Assembly (NCBI RefSeq): GCF_051622035.1
Contig: NC_135358.1
Span: forward strand, 8,721,001 to 8,785,000
Reading direction: 5' to 3'
DNA from: Arctopsyche grandis
Taxonomy: Eukaryota > Arthropoda > Insecta > Trichoptera > Hydropsychidae
Length of the DNA stretch: 64,000 nt
The translations under genes and the position numbers were made by a program. Position 1 is the first letter of the stretch. Every line of letters begins with the position of its first letter. The notes beneath the pieces are model-generated. The model was given only the letters and a program-made list of their open reading frames with translations. It did no database searches and was not told the origin of the DNA. Below, piece by piece: positions 1-12,323 of this stretch.

Positions 1-497
1 CTTAATGGTAGCGTATATATTTAGCACCACTGAGGTCAAAGGTTCGAGTCCTCGCCAAATCTGCTGGTTAGATTTGGGGGTTTTGTGACTCCAAATCGAT
101 CGTTTCTCTATCAGAGTTTGACAATTTTATCTGATCATTGCTGAAACGGTTTCTGAAAATTGGTATTAGATCTATTCCTGTTGTCACAAAAAATCTGCCT
201 GTGTATAATTTGTTAATGTGTTAATGCACAGTAATCTGAAATCTATACATAGATATCTCTATAGACATCTCTATAATTTTGAATTTATTATATGTATAAA
301 AATTGTACACAAAAAAATCTAAAAATAATCCATAGATGTCTCTATGATTATTATTTCAGATCGTACATGTATTACTGTATTTCTGATTGTTTATGTATTC
401 TGTATTTCGTTAACGTACACCCGTCGCATTGGAGCGATCTGTAATGACGAGTGTATATTGATTTGTAACAATAAAAATAAAAATAAAATAAAATATA
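1..497 (+). repeat. tRNA-derived SINE, cut by left window edge
   Basis: The head has a pol III B-box-like GGTTCGAGTCC. The core contains AATCGATCGTTTCTCTATCA and CTGATCATTGCTGAAACGGT, and the 3' part ends in an AATAAAATAAAAT tail. Nearly the same order is found at 39320-39764. The A box is lost at the window edge. Confidence 0.75.
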
Positions 498-2464
498 TGA
501 TTTCATTTCGTATATATGAAATTTTTTTTGTAATACATATTAAAACCACTGCAATGCTCATTGGAACCCTTGGCTTACACTTCATACGAGTACGAATATA
601 AATAATTCTGAAGGAAAGTTAAACGTAGGTAAAAAAAAGGACGACTTAAGATCTTTTTTTATGTATGGTATTTGTTGAAAAAAGTTTATGTGTGCTGAAG
701 GTTCCGTTAGAAAATTCGCCAAAAATCTTTTAGAAAAGGCAACAAAAAAAGGTCGATAACAATTTCATGGAGTAACTTTTACAATTCATGTCATTTCGCC
801 TGGCAAATAAAGTTGTAGCAAGTATGTACATATGTATGTATGTATATTTGTGTAATACACAAAACCCCTCCGCTGTAGTCTATGTAGTGCTTACCGTACG
901 AAACACGTTCTCCATTTTTGAAATAATTAAATAGATCCACCTAAATGAAGTTTTTGTTTTATACACCTACATATTCCAATTAGAGTTTTGATATAATATA
1001 TGGTCGGCGAACTCACCCAACATTCCCAATTTCACCTCAGAGTTCATACGTACGTAATTTACCCGTATCTCATAGTAAAATCTATATTTGTGATTTATCG
1101 AATACATTATCCCACCCATCTTTCACGCGGAGTATAATTAATACGATCACTACAGATTGTTGTAGCTGGAAATTCGTCCAACAATCGATTGAGGTTAATG
1201 AAAGGTGAGGGTGAAGGTGAATACGGCGTTCTTATCCGTGCGCCATTAACTAAATGAGCTGCTTGTTCGCAGAAACTACCGTAGTAGTTTATTTTCACAA
1301 GAACCGTACTATTATATTTCACATGAGCAACTCTACTGTTTTACATAATTATATTACACGTATAAAATGTAATAGCACGAGGCATCAGATGGCGTAATTA
1401 GCGCCGAGCTGAGCAAATATATAGTTCACGCAGTAGGCGAAGCTCGAAAGGACATCAAAAAGTCATTATGTGAGAGCAAAACCCATATATTTCGACGTAG
1501 AACTATGTATAATACATATGTATGTATATACGGGATATTCGTGACACAGAAATATGTCGCCTCTAAAACATACTGAATTAGATAGCCTGGTGACAATCAG
1601 CCCAAAAGTTACGAGACAATTATTAATTCCAATGATGCTCACAATTCAAATGTGCAAGATAATGGTGAAATAAATCTTTGTTAGAACAGCAAATCTGATA
1701 TTTATATGAATCTATTTCCACAAAAAACCTTAAGCTGTCCTACGTTTTAATACATAAATTTTCTTTTTCATTGCGAGGCAAATTTTATTTTTATTAAATT
1801 TATATTTTCCCATGATGCCATTACGAGTTGCCCCTGAGGGATACCTACATGTGGTATTAAACTCGTACATTTATTACGCTAAAACCCCCCTCACACTAAA
1901 TATTTATTTATTCCAAAAAAATGAACGTAATATATTTTTAGTAAAATTTTATACAAGGAAAATAACTTTTTTTAACAAATTATCGACTTTGTTCATTAAG
2001 TGTTTTGAAAAATCTAAAATGTGATTAATAAAAAATATTAAATGATGAAATTGTCATATTGTAATTGAAAATGTAAGCATACCTTGCAAAATATAGTTGA
2101 AATGTTGAAAAACGTTGACGATGTTGTGTATTTTTCTAATCGTATAGAAAATATAGACGCCCGGGGCTGGCGTATTCTGCCCCAAAGAGACCTTTACGCA
2201 GCCAACTAAAATCGAACTTCTGCATACGGTAATACGGATCGTTTTTTTCTGCTTCGACTGACACACAATACCACTTGCAAGTGCCAGAATAGCAGGCAAA
2301 CTGAAGCTGGCGAAAACGGGACCATGGCAGATAATCGACTGCACCGAACTGAATTACGAACATGGCTCACCGCGTGGTGAGCGGGATAAACAAAAACTTG
2401 TTGACTTTTGACGAACAATATTAAAAAAATCTTTTCTTTTTTGGCTAAGAGAAATGTGTGGGGC
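498..2464. other. AT-rich DNA, no gene recognised
   Basis: No coding potential or RNA gene recognised. A short segment at about 1790-1870 (TTTATATTTTCCCATGATG, then GTTGCCCCTGAGG) recurs near 2868, 3300 and 4436 and is probably a repeat tail. Confidence 0.5.
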
Positions 2465-2840
2465 AGTGTTCCGATTGTAGGTAGGATGTTTTGGCAATTT
2501 GACGAGGAACCGTTTCCACAATGAAATCTGATAAATTGGCAAACTCTGATAGGAAACGATCGAATTTGAGTCACAAATATCCAAGTCTTACCGGAAGTAC
2601 CACAGAATTACAGAATCAGTGTCGGTTTTAGGGGGGGGGGCTGGGTCAGGCGGCGCTTGAGGGCGCCAAATAAGTTAGGGCACCGCTCGATGCGCTTTAA
2701 AATTAAAATTAGAGCGCCAAAAGCCATACGAAATTTTAAATTAGAGCGCCATAGGCAAAATTTTTTTCTAAGGGTATTTAGAAAAAAATGCCGGCACTGT
2801 TACGAATAAATTATTTTCAACTACCCAGGTCTTGAACCAA
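2465..2840 (-). repeat. tRNA-derived SINE, interrupted by a MITE
   Basis: The minus strand has the SINE core (tail-to-head on the plus strand: GAGGAACCGTTTCCACAATG, TGAGTCACAAATATCCAAGT). The head side resumes after the 183-bp MITE at 2617-2799. The tRNA part is decayed. Confidence 0.65.
2617..2799. mobile_element. hAT-like MITE in SINE
   Basis: Terminal repeats CAGTGTCGG and CCGGCACTG (one mismatch). It is flanked by TTACAGAAT and TTACGAAT, an 8-bp target duplication with one inserted base. Inside is a G-run and GGCGC/GCGCC motifs. No coding capacity. Confidence 0.65.
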
Positions 2841-2920
2841 TGAAATTTTTATATACATATATACATATATTTTTAAATTTATATTTCCCTATGATTGCGG
2901 GGGGGGGGGGTCTACCTCAC

Positions 2921-3300
2921 GGGACCGAAAGTGAAAAGGTCTAAAAAGCAAATATCGGAAGGCAAAGATCGAAAATCAAAAGATCTTAAGTCGAAAGATC
3001 AAAAAAAAAAGGGTGCATGGTAAACGGTACTATGTATATATAATATATATATATATCAGTGGCATGCGGTGAAATTATCTCTCTTTTTGTCATACAGCCT
3101 TGTTTAATGTGCGCGCGCAGGATACGGGAGGAAAAGCCTGTTCCTCTTGTTCCTGTTGTATCCTGTTCGCACAAATTAAGTGAGGATGTACGACGGGGGG
3201 AGAGAGACTTTTACCGCACGCCACTGATATACATATATACTAACCGTTTTTCATATGTCTGCATGATAAACGAATATTTTCGACTTTTTCACGCTCACCC
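2921..3300 (+). repeat. composite repeat R with nested palindromic MITE
   Basis: Repeat R (GACCGAAAGTGAAAAGG, then GATCTTAAGTCGAAAGATC, then AAAGGGTGCATGGTAAACGG) carries the MITE at 3057-3226 and continues after it with TTTTTCATATG and TATTTTCGACTTTTTCACG. The inverted copy at 39135-39970 has the same MITE at the same site, so the pair spread together. Confidence 0.65.
3057..3226. mobile_element. palindromic hAT-like MITE (CAGTGGCATGCG family)
   Basis: The ends CAGTGGCATGCGGTGAAA and TTTACCGCACGCCACTG are inverted. The two arms stay complementary through TGTCATACAGCC, AATGTGCGCG and AGGAAAAGCCTG. The flanks ATATATAT and ATATACAT are a near-exact 8-bp duplication. Confidence 0.75.
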
Positions 3301-3665
3301 GATTGCGGGTCGCCCCTGAGCTAGACCTATAGTATTAATCTTTTATACGTATACATTTGAAATCGTATTCAAATAGTGGTGCCATAGAAGGTAGAAGGGT
3401 TTTACCGATTTGATGAGGAACCGTTTCAACAATGAAATCAGATAAATTGGAAAATTCTGATAAAAATCGATCGACTTTGAGTCACAAATCTCCAAGTCTG
3501 ACCAGCAGCACAGCAGAAATACTATACCAGTTGGCAAATATCAAAAGTCTGACCAGCAGTTCTAAATGAATACTTACGAATTTGTTCTTTTCAATCGAGG
3601 TCAAACCGGGGCTCGAACTCGAGACCTCTCGGTGGTTGGTATTAACGAGCTACATATACATACAT
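3301..3665 (-). repeat. tRNA-derived SINE
   Basis: Minus-strand head: GAGAGGTCTCGAGTTCGAGC (B-box-like) beside TAGCTCGTTAATACCAACC. The core CTGATTTCATTGTTGAAACG and GTGACTCAAAGTCGATCG is on the same strand. It contains an internal partial duplication of the GACCAGCAG segment. Confidence 0.7.
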
Positions 3666-4435
3666 ATATGTTGCCGGCTATTATGTGTCACGCAAGAGAT
3701 GCGATGAATAATTCTATCAAAATTTAAAGGTACCGCAGATGTTGCTTATTATTTATACACGGTTTTGCAGCCTTAAGATGAAAATTGCTCGTTAATTACT
3801 CAACGTTTGAAAATTACTCCATTAGTTGGGGATGGATGGTGATGTTGTATAAATAATACAAAAGACCTCATCTGTCGACAACACGTTGAGTTGTGTCCTC
3901 CCTCCTCACTGTGGGGAGATATCGTTAAATATATGTATACATTAATGGAACAAATTGGTCGAATGATTTCGTTGTCTACTTATATAATGGATTAGCCAAT
4001 ACATAGAGGGTAAATACGAGTATTGTATGTGTGTTTCGGATCAATAAGCGATCGTCAACCGTTGGCCTGGGGTTTCGTATGACGTAGTCGATTTTCCGGT
4101 CAAGGAAAGCGCAGTGTGGAGCAATATGGGTCAGGGACGGGGAAGGAATGTGTTAAATACAATAGAAATTGTAAAGAGCTTTAATGCGTAGTATTAATAT
4201 TTACGCGAGAATCCCGAGGGGCTTCAGCCTGAAATTATTTAAAGTTAATTAATGTGCGAGGAAACGTTTGGGATTTCTCATTACATATTTATTCTACGCT
4301 TCATCGTTTATGAACAAAGTGGTGAGTATATTATAATTTATTTAAATTTATCTATATGGAGAGGTGTGGCATGTTTTCCCATGGAATATATCATTTTGAT
4401 ACATTATACATACATACATATATGCTAATGTACTT
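3666..4435. other. no feature recognised
   Basis: AT-rich intergenic DNA without usable ORFs. TCGACAACACGTTGAGTTGTG (3877-3897) is a weak palindrome also seen, in variant form, at 24152-24176. Confidence 0.45.
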
Positions 4436-4965
4436 TTTTTTAATAAATTTATATTTGCCATGGTTCCATTTCGGGTTTCGCTCTAAGGCGACACCAATGG
4501 CCAAATTACCACACATGTACTTCATATGAATTTATAATATTACTATCATCAATTTGAAATTATGTTCAAATAATGGTGACAAATGAGGATAGGTTGCCAG
4601 CTCTTTGGAACCGTTTCAACAATGAAATCAGATAAATTGGAGAACTCTGATAGGAGTCACATATGTATATGAGATTCAATACGAGTCTATTTGAATGAGA
4701 TGAATGATTGCCAATTTTTATTGTTCTTTTCTTTCTTTTTTTTTTTGTAAGACTGGTGTGACGCATTGGGTCAACCTGTCGGGTCACATTGGTCATTATA
4801 TTGGTTATTATTATTATTATTTGTATTTATTATAATAATAAATCAAATATAAAATAAAAATATTTCCAAGGTCTGGCCAGCAACACTGGGCTGGGGATTG
4901 AACCCATGGCCCCTCAGTTGATAGCATTATACGCCACTGAGCTATGATGCTAGATGCGTATATAT
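4436..4965 (-). repeat. tRNA-derived SINE, two pieces
   Basis: The core lies at 4600-4670. The tRNA-like head (4860-4965 on the minus strand) shows ATAGCTCAGTGGCGTA as A box and GGGTTCAATCCC as B box, the clearest pol III promoter in the family here. Unrelated AT-rich sequence with a (TTA)n run separates the two parts. Confidence 0.7.
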
Positions 4966-4969
4966 TGCT

Positions 4970-5075
4970 CGTTCTCCAAAGAAAGGGTCTCTTAGACTGT
5001 ATTCGTTGGGAGGGGGGTGGCCTCATGTTGAGGGCTTTGAGGTTCAAATTTCTTGACCTTTAAAACGGGCTTTAA
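4970..5075. repeat. dispersed repeat, copy 1
   Basis: The segment holding CTCGTTCTCC, AAGGGTCTCTTAGACTGT and GGCCTCATGTTGAGGGCTTT recurs in inverted orientation at 22378-22485. No terminal repeats or coding capacity seen. Confidence 0.6.
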
Positions 5076-5093
5076 TTTAATATTGCTAGCTGT

Positions 5094-5478
5094 ATGGCTC
5101 GGTGGTTGCGTTTATGTTAGCACCGAGAGATTACCGAGTTCGATCCCAAGCTAATCTTTAATGCTGCTGGTCAGACTTGGATATTTGTGACTCAAAATCG
5201 ATCGTTTCCTATCAGAATTAGTCTATTTATCTGATTTCATTGTCGAAACGGTTCCTGCCCGCTATGTCAGAAATATCTGAATTTAATGTATGTACATACA
5301 TAGATGTCTCTACAGATTAATTAATTAATTGTTAATTTCATCTTCTTCAGCCTCTCGAAATACAGCGATTTATGTAATAAAAAATGCTGCAATGTTTGTA
5401 ATTAATTGTCTAGGAAGGGCGCATTGGGGTTTACCTGTTAGGCCTTCCTGGTATATATCTATGTAAAAATAAAATAAA
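5094..5478 (+). repeat. tRNA-derived SINE, near full length
   Basis: A box TGGCTCGGTGGTTG, B box GAGTTCGATCCC, then core TTTGTGACTCAAAATCGATC and CGTTTCCTATCAG. The 3' domain has GGCGCATTGGGGTTTACCTG and the AATAAAATAAAAT tail. It gives a good reference copy, with 23170-23690, for the second 3'-tail type. Confidence 0.8.
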
Positions 5479-6745
5479 ATACAATACATGTTCTTGAAAC
5501 AAAAATACCCGTACGAAATTTCAAAAAACGTTACAATGACACTTGTTGATTTATTTTTCGAAACATAATACATTATGTACTTAATAAAAGTGTATGAGTT
5601 AGAATTATTTTCAAAATAAAGTAAAAAGTATATTGTTCATAATATATACATATTAGAACTAATGATACAATTTTTATTAAATATCGCAAAAATTCGGCAA
5701 TGTTTTTAATTTCTTCAAAATTTCGCCAATTAAATTTATTAGTGTTCTTGCAGTAAGATTTTTATAATCGATATCATATTCGTAAGAATTTTTAGTAGAA
5801 TAAAAATTTATTTTGTTATAAAATAATTTGAATTGCTGGATTTATGTAAGCGATTCTGTCATTTTAACTGATGAGACTTTTATCTAACTTTCATCCAGAG
5901 GGAAATTTAAAAAAAAGTTTTTTTTTAAAGGCGACCATTCGTTGTCGGGAAATTTTACAACTTTCATAATATGACAGTAAGAAAATTGGAAAAATGTAAC
6001 TTTTAATAATGTTAAGAATGAAATATGTGCTTTATTTTTTCATCCTGTCAAAGTGTAAACTTCATTGTGCCGTACTCCTTGAATGAAAATGCGTAGGGCT
6101 TTGGGTGGGTTACGCCACCCTTACGTTAGCGTAAAAAGGAATAGCGTAACATTGGCCCACGGGCCAATTAAACAACATATAATTTTAACTCTAACAATAT
6201 ACATATATTATTCCTACAAAAAAAAATTAAATCAAAACTTACTAACATACACATGTATATCAAATGAAAATGTACTAAATCGTATGTAATTTTTTTTTGA
6301 AAAGAAATAAATATCAAAAACAAAAGAAAAACCTAAAAAACTTTCAAAAAAAGTCATACAAAAGCATTGTTTAAATTTATCTTCACCTGGCAGCGCTTCT
6401 CAAACGACGATCCACGTAGCTTTCAGCAACGTGTCTCTTATGTCCCTTGAAATCTAAGGTATGGTGTCCGTCCCAAGTCTCGACACACACTGAGCCAAGG
6501 CAAACTCGCGATCTATACAAAGGGGACAGGAAACGCGCAGGCGTACAATAACTCCACCCCTAAAAACCACCCCAAAAGCCACCCACCCACCCACTCATCC
6601 ACCCACCGTGCACAGATAGAAGTGAGTTGGACTCACGCCTCATCGCCACTCGCCGTACCTTCACTATTTCTATCGAAAAATTAATCGCGCCCACGCTGCA
6701 AAATGCGACCTAACCCAGGATATTTGCACGAGATACACCAAAAAA
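5479..6745. other. AT-rich DNA with a short GC-richer patch
   Basis: Nothing coding. About 6385-6660 is richer in C and holds a CCACCCACCCACC run. TTGGCCC-AC-GGGCCAA at 6152-6167 is a short perfect palindrome. Confidence 0.45.
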
Positions 6746-7142
6746 TCTTACATATAAAACACTAAAGTTTGTTCGTATGTATGTAAGTACCTATGTATGT
6801 ATCTACCTACGTATTTTTCGTAAATTTGTTCTGACGTCATCGAAAAAATGATTCGCTTTTTTCCCATTCAAAGGATTCGAAGATCCCGGGGACGCAGACG
6901 CCGAAGGCGGAGCCCTAAGGGGCGAAGACCCCGGGGATGTACATATAATTTTTAAGAGACTTACTATATATGTTTGTTTCTTCGTGACAGTCAATTTGAT
7001 AAAAAAAAACAAATGAATATTCAAATAAATTTATATAAAATAAATCTATTCAAATAAATTTAATAAAATGTTTACTATTAGATTAGTCATGTTTAAGCGG
7101 TTTATATTACAAATACCGAGCGAAGCCGCGTAATAAAGCTAG
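6746..7142 (+). mobile_element. non-autonomous Helitron, family 1
   Basis: 5' end A|TCTTACATATAAAACAC. 3' end has CCGAGCGAAGCCGCG (short hairpin with a GCGAAGC core), then AAAGCTAG|T. The TC start, 3' hairpin, CTAG end and A|T insertion site without duplication are Helitron hallmarks. Inside is a GC-rich CCCCGGGG patch. Other copies: 15869, 35916 and 43466. Confidence 0.75.
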
Positions 7143-7632
7143 TTGTTTTATAAATCAACGATTTTACATATAAAACATTGCAGCTTCTATACAATAGTCT
7201 GGAAATTTTACTTTTCATCTTGTTAGGTTTTAAAAGGAATGTTGTGTATATTAAATAAAAAACGCTGAGGTTGAAATGAATTCACCCACTGTGTATAAAC
7301 AATGTGCATAGAATGAAATATAATGCTAGAAATTCTATTATGAATCATTCTTGTCTCCATTGTCTCGTACAATTGCTATATACATAAATATTAAAATTAG
7401 TAATATGTAATTTCGTTTATTACGGTCATTTCATATGTGTGTTTTTAGTATAAATTTTCCGCAATACTGCAGACCGACTGTAAATTACCCGGCCAAATTG
7501 TTCTTATTTTTACAAAAAAGCCTCATTTTTGCTTCATCCGAATATTTTATGTGAGAGATAGTTTCAGATTTATGCATAGCGATTTTAAAAGCGACACATT
7601 TTCTTGTTGTGATTGAAGCTTATATTATATAA
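7143..7632. other. no feature recognised
   Basis: AT-rich sequence between a Helitron and an inverted-repeat element. Confidence 0.4.
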
Positions 7633-8515
7633 TATGGTGTCCCAACGAAATGTATACGGACAAAATGTCTACGGATGAAATATCTAGGGACAAAAAGTTC
7701 GACGGCACAACGTCCATCATAAAATAATCACGCGACTAAATTGTCACGGAGAAAATGTATACGTGACATACTGCTCACAGACAAAATGATTACGCGACAT
7801 AATATCTACGGACAAAATGAATTTGTGACATAATGCTCATGGACAAACGTATATTGAACATACCTTAATATTTGTAATTCTGTTGATTGTGAAAAGCATT
7901 TACAATTGAGTTCGGTGATTATTGGTCACAAAGCGCTTGCCCAAAAGTCACTAAAATCTCTATAACGGATCATCTGGCAGCCGAAAAGTCTATCATACTA
8001 ACGATAACTATCATACTAACGAGAACTCGAGTCCCAAATATTCCGTATTCGCGATTTTCATGGAAAAATTGTCTTCTGGGCGATCGTGATGTGACTAATA
8101 ATCCAATTACCTTACAATTACCTAATAATTATAACCACCAACACTTAATTTAGTGTACTCGAAAGAAGAAATAACAGAGTGGAGCTAGTAAAAAGTTTAA
8201 AAATAAAGAAAGTGAAAAAAAATCATTATTTTCTTAGGAGTACGGAGAATTCGAGAACTCTCATGATAGAGTTTGTCATTTATGATTAAATTTCGATTAG
8301 ACTGTCTTATCTAATATGTATTTATTGATATGTCAAAGGACGTGTATAGATCTTAGTCATATGAATGTTAATGTTATGTATCGCTTAGTCATTTTGTCCG
8401 TGAGAATTATGTCGCGTATACATTTTGTCTGTAACCATTTAGTCGCGTTATCATTTTGTCGTGGATGTCGTGTCGTTAGACGTTTTGTCCGTGGACGTTT
8501 CGTCGTGGAACCATA
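7633..8515. mobile_element. inverted-repeat element with terminal arrays of GACAAAATG motif
   Basis: The left end TATGGTGTCCCAACGAAATG and the right end, read in reverse as TATGGTTCCACGACGAAACG, are inverted repeats. From each end a motif close to ACGGACAAAATGTCTACG repeats at about 20-30 bp spacing (about 7640-7850 and, inverted, 8385-8500). The 500 bp between is unique AT-rich DNA without a transposase. The flanks show no convincing target duplication. Class uncertain. Confidence 0.6.
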
Positions 8516-9935
8516 GGTATAATATACAAGATCGCGCATAGACGTAATTCTATATTAAAATTTTGAAGCAGAAATCAATGTCTTCAAGTGAAAAATTTTA
8601 GAATGCCCATTATGAGATCGGTATTAAATAAGATTTAGTTGGTAGTGGTGTGCCATAATTCGAAATCCTTATTAAAATGTCTGACTAAGTTCAAATCATA
8701 TGAATAACTGATTTTAAGTATCGATGTAGTGAAATAAATAATAGTTGTGTCCATGTATGAAATGTTTAGTATTGAACTTTTATATATTGTCGCATAAATA
8801 CCCATCACCTTTGTAGCGTGCGAATTATGTATACCATTAACTATGCATGGAAAAATAATCGACTGTGTGATTTGAAGTAAGACGCAAGCGACTTTAATAA
8901 AGGTCAACGTATAAAAATAAATTGTAACGATTGGGTTATTTTATTTGAAATTTAGCAATCGAGTATTTTTTTAAAACAATTTTATACGCATCATTTGTTT
9001 GAAATTTTCCCGAGTGAAATTAAGAAAGATATTTGAAAATATAATCGTTTTATTTATTTAATAATTTAAAATTACTTACATTATACTTTTGTTAAAAAAA
9101 TTGTCTTAATAAAATATATGTGTACATTTATATAAATATATTTATTAAGTCTACATTTGTATAAAATCCCATTTGAGACATGTAAAGAGTAATCAAATAC
9201 ACAAAAATAATTGATATGATTGTGATCATGCAGGAAAATTTTTAAAAATGCAGATGATTTTTCACACGAACCACCCCACTTGTAATTTTACTACAATTCA
9301 ATTTTTTGCTATACAAAATGAAACCATCCATTTATTTTTAGAATGGTAGGATAATTTTGGATGTACAGAAATATCTACATACACATATGTATGTATAGTA
9401 AATTATGCATCACGGTCATTAATGGATATTTGCCACATCTTAAAAAGGGCTTAAAATTAATCCGCACCCTTGTTAAGGATCTAACTGAATATTTCAGAGC
9501 AATCTTGATATAAACCTCTATAATATTACCCACCGTATATATTTATTAAATTTAATTAGCTTTTCTATATACATACATACATTTTTGTTGGCTTAGTAAA
9601 TACTAAGTTAAGTAAAACTTTTAATTCAAATTCATAATTATACATTAAAAACGTGGACAGTCCCGTTTAAATCAAGAGGGGGTGGCTGCCCCCCCCCCCC
9701 CCCCCCAAAAGACGCCCTTGCTATAAATCCCTTATCCCTGATCTACTCTATAAAGATGAATGTTTGTTTTAAATAAATTTAGAACCATCAAACTTGGTAT
9801 AGTATAAATAGACAACAGGGTTTTTTATATATTTTTTTCCAACTTTCACCCATCATACAATTCAGCAAATATTTTAATAATTTTGCAAATTTAAAAGGAT
9901 AAAGTTTATTCAAAAAATCTTTTTTTATTTAATAA
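8516..9935. other. AT-rich DNA, no gene
   Basis: No supported gene. An 18-base C run stands at 9689-9706. Confidence 0.45.
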
Positions 9936-10187
9936 CTAGCTGAACCCCGGCATGCGTTGCAATGCCATATTAACGCATGCAATTCCCGTTCCCGTTCCCG
10001 TTCTCGTTCCCGTTCCCATTTGCATTTGAAAAACGCAGGTAGCGAACACATTTGAAATTATTGCGTTGCAATGACACTCATTCCCGTTTTTCCCGTTTCT
10101 TCCCGTTTTTTTTTTCACAGTAATCTTCCCGGACATGCACACAACAAATCCTGAAATGCACACAACATTCATTTTTTTTTATATATA
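9936..10187 (-). mobile_element. non-autonomous Helitron, family 2
   Basis: On the minus strand the 3' end is a perfect 9-bp hairpin GCATGCGTT/AACGCATGC (plus 9950-9958 and 9972-9980), then CGGGGTTCAGCTAG|T. The same hairpin and end occur at 27363-27406. The interior has repeated CCCGTT. The 5' end near 10187 is inferred from an ACTATATATA start and is approximate. Confidence 0.65.
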
Positions 10188-10215
10188 GTTATCATTTCAA
10201 TCACATAAATTAATT

Positions 10216-10310
10216 TCAATTGAGGTCAACCTAGGGTTTGAACCCAGGAACCTCTCGGTGGTTAGCATTAAAGCAACTACAGAGCGACATTCTATACAGA
10301 TAAAAATAAA
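10216..10310 (-). repeat. SINE head fragment
   Basis: Minus strand: TAACCACCGAGAGGTTCCTG, then B-box-like GGTTCAAACCC and TTGACCTCAATTG, as in the other SINE heads here. The core is missing. Confidence 0.6.
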
Positions 10311-10479
10311 ATAAAAACGGGCTTTGATTCAAAAATCGAATACTGTTCATAATGAATAAAAATTCAAAACAGACAAAAATTAATAGTGCAGGACGTATCA
10401 GATGATAACTGCGAAATTTTCGCATTAGACCAGAGATACACTGAACTGGACATGAATTACAAACGAACGTAAATCATAG

Positions 10480-11035
10480 TTGAAAAATGTTATTCAACCA
10501 TTACGCTAAGGGTGTGTTTTTTGCAGTCTAGACGTGGGCGAACACACAGCGAGCGAGACAGACATATCGAAGGGGGAAAGAGACGGCAACACGAGTTTCC
10601 GTGAATTTTCCGACACGCTATTCGCCATTCATTTATTTTCTCCCACTATTTCACTTCCATACATTCCGATTTAAAAAAAAAACAGCGCGGAAATTTAATT
10701 GCCCGTTACGAAGCGCATGGCAGAGCAATTAAATTAATTAACCCTTTGCACACTATACGTGCGGGTGGATACGTGGTTCGGCGGCGAGTTGCGTTTTAAT
10801 ATATTCAATTTTATAACGAAGTTTCGAGTAGAGATCTCCCCGAGAGTTCCATAGTTGTTGGCCCTTTTACGAACGGCCTCACTGGCTACATAACAAATTC
10901 ATTTGAAAACGGGTCGAAAACACCTTCTACCTCGGGCAAAATTAATTTTATTAGATACCAAAAGCACGCCGTCGCCATCGGAGACTAATTAATTTATTAA
11001 AATTATCATAATTGTCCCCCGGGGCTAGCTGTGTG
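10480..11035. promoter_or_regulatory. possible cis-regulatory island downstream of flz
   Basis: A block of higher complexity than its AT-rich surroundings, with CpG-containing words and homeodomain-type TAAT clusters (CAATTAAATTAATTAACC at 10725-10742; CTAATTAATTTATTAAAA at 10985-11002). No ORF or transposon signature. Regulatory function is a guess from composition. Confidence 0.25.
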
Positions 11036-12158
11036 TATATATAATGTTTAGATAATACTGAATCTTGCATATTTTTTTTAATTAAAATAATGTAAAATTA
11101 TAGCATCAACAATAAATGTATAAATTCAATTATGATTAATTTTAAATTAGCATTCCATTACGTGGAATCTACATATATGACTCCATTAACGTATTATACA
11201 TATGTATGTTGTACACATGTTTAGTATACTACAGATAATAATAACAAAGTTATAGTGTTTCATATATTACTTTGTTTTGAATTGTTTTAATATAATTAGT
11301 AAATATTTTATAGAAAGTACAGTTAAAAGCGTAACAAATACAAACATACAAACGTGTCTCTAATATATAATTTGATCAAATCTGGGTGTGAAAATCAATG
11401 AAAAACAACATTCAGTTTCAAATAAATTCATTTTAAAGTCAATAATAAATAAATTAAATTACAACAGTTAAATAATACAAATTAGATAGTATTAAAGTTA
11501 AAATAAATACATATATTATTTTTAATAAATACTATATCAACATTATTAGTAAAATAATAAATAACAACAAAACTTTATTTACATTTTTTGTATCCTAAAA
11601 TCTAAGATAAATGCAAGAATCAGGAATGTATACAATTTACACGGAAATAGAAAATTCTTAAAACGTACACCTATATTAATAAAATAATCAATTCCAATAA
11701 ATAAAACATGAGTTTTTACACGCCATCGTCCGAAATTCATTATCTTCAGATTTCCACACATCAATTCATCTCTCTAACGTGTAATAATATCATGCAAATA
11801 TCAATACGAACATAATTGTATACATACATAGCATATATATTCCTAAACCTACAATTGGCAGTCGTTTGCTGGTCATGGAATTATAATAAAAATGTGTAAT
11901 TAGTAAAAAGCTAACACTATGTATAGATTAAATTTTCACTATAGCAAAAACAAACATTGAGCAGCACACAAAAAAAAAGACATATCAAACGTCAATCGCG
12001 TATATAAATCATTCACTTCACAGAATGTCAGCTGTAAAAGAGATTGAAATGTCACTCGCGTGCAAAATTTCACACTTTTTCAATACAAATCCACGGAAAA
12101 GCTCACTTTCGGTTTTTCTAGAGAACTCTCCCGTAATCAATTTCTTTTAGAGAAATTG
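11036..12158. other. flz 3' UTR and downstream AT-rich DNA
   Basis: Contains the probable flz 3' UTR (11580-12158). No other feature recognised. Confidence 0.4.
11574..11579 (-). terminator. putative flz polyadenylation signal (AATAAA)
   Basis: First canonical AATAAA on the minus strand after the flz stop codon, which would give a 3' UTR of about 580 nt. The region between is AT-rich without other features. Position-based inference only. Confidence 0.45.
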
Positions 12159-12323
12159 TCAGTGCACACCAGTGATGCTGCGAAGCCACGGTTTATAGAA
12201 GGTAGTTCTCATATAGACTCCGGGTAAATAAGGTGCGGCACATTTTATCCCGTGGGAGACGGTTCCGGCCAATTCCCAGCGGCCATCGCTCCTTTGAAGA
12301 ACCAGTGGTCCACCACTGTCGCC
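12159..12323 (-). CDS. flz: flz coding exon 8: catalytic Ser and C terminus
   Basis: This 55-codon exon (with stop) starts at TTTTCAG|GGC and encodes [10 protein letters not shown], the [11 protein letters not shown] strand, [10 protein letters not shown] and a [11 protein letters not shown] helix, then TGA at 12161-12159. Ser1181 completes the triad. Its reading phase fits exon 7 although 4.9 kb separates them. Confidence 0.93.
   Translation of the reverse strand, partial: GDSGGPLVLQRSDGRWELAGTVSHGIKCAAPYLPGVYMRTTFYKPWLRSITGVH

Noticed and set aside
4860..4965. tRNA gene on the minus strand
   Set aside because: A and B boxes are present but the rest does not fold into a cloverleaf with a clear acceptor stem, and it continues into the SINE core. 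It is a SINE head.
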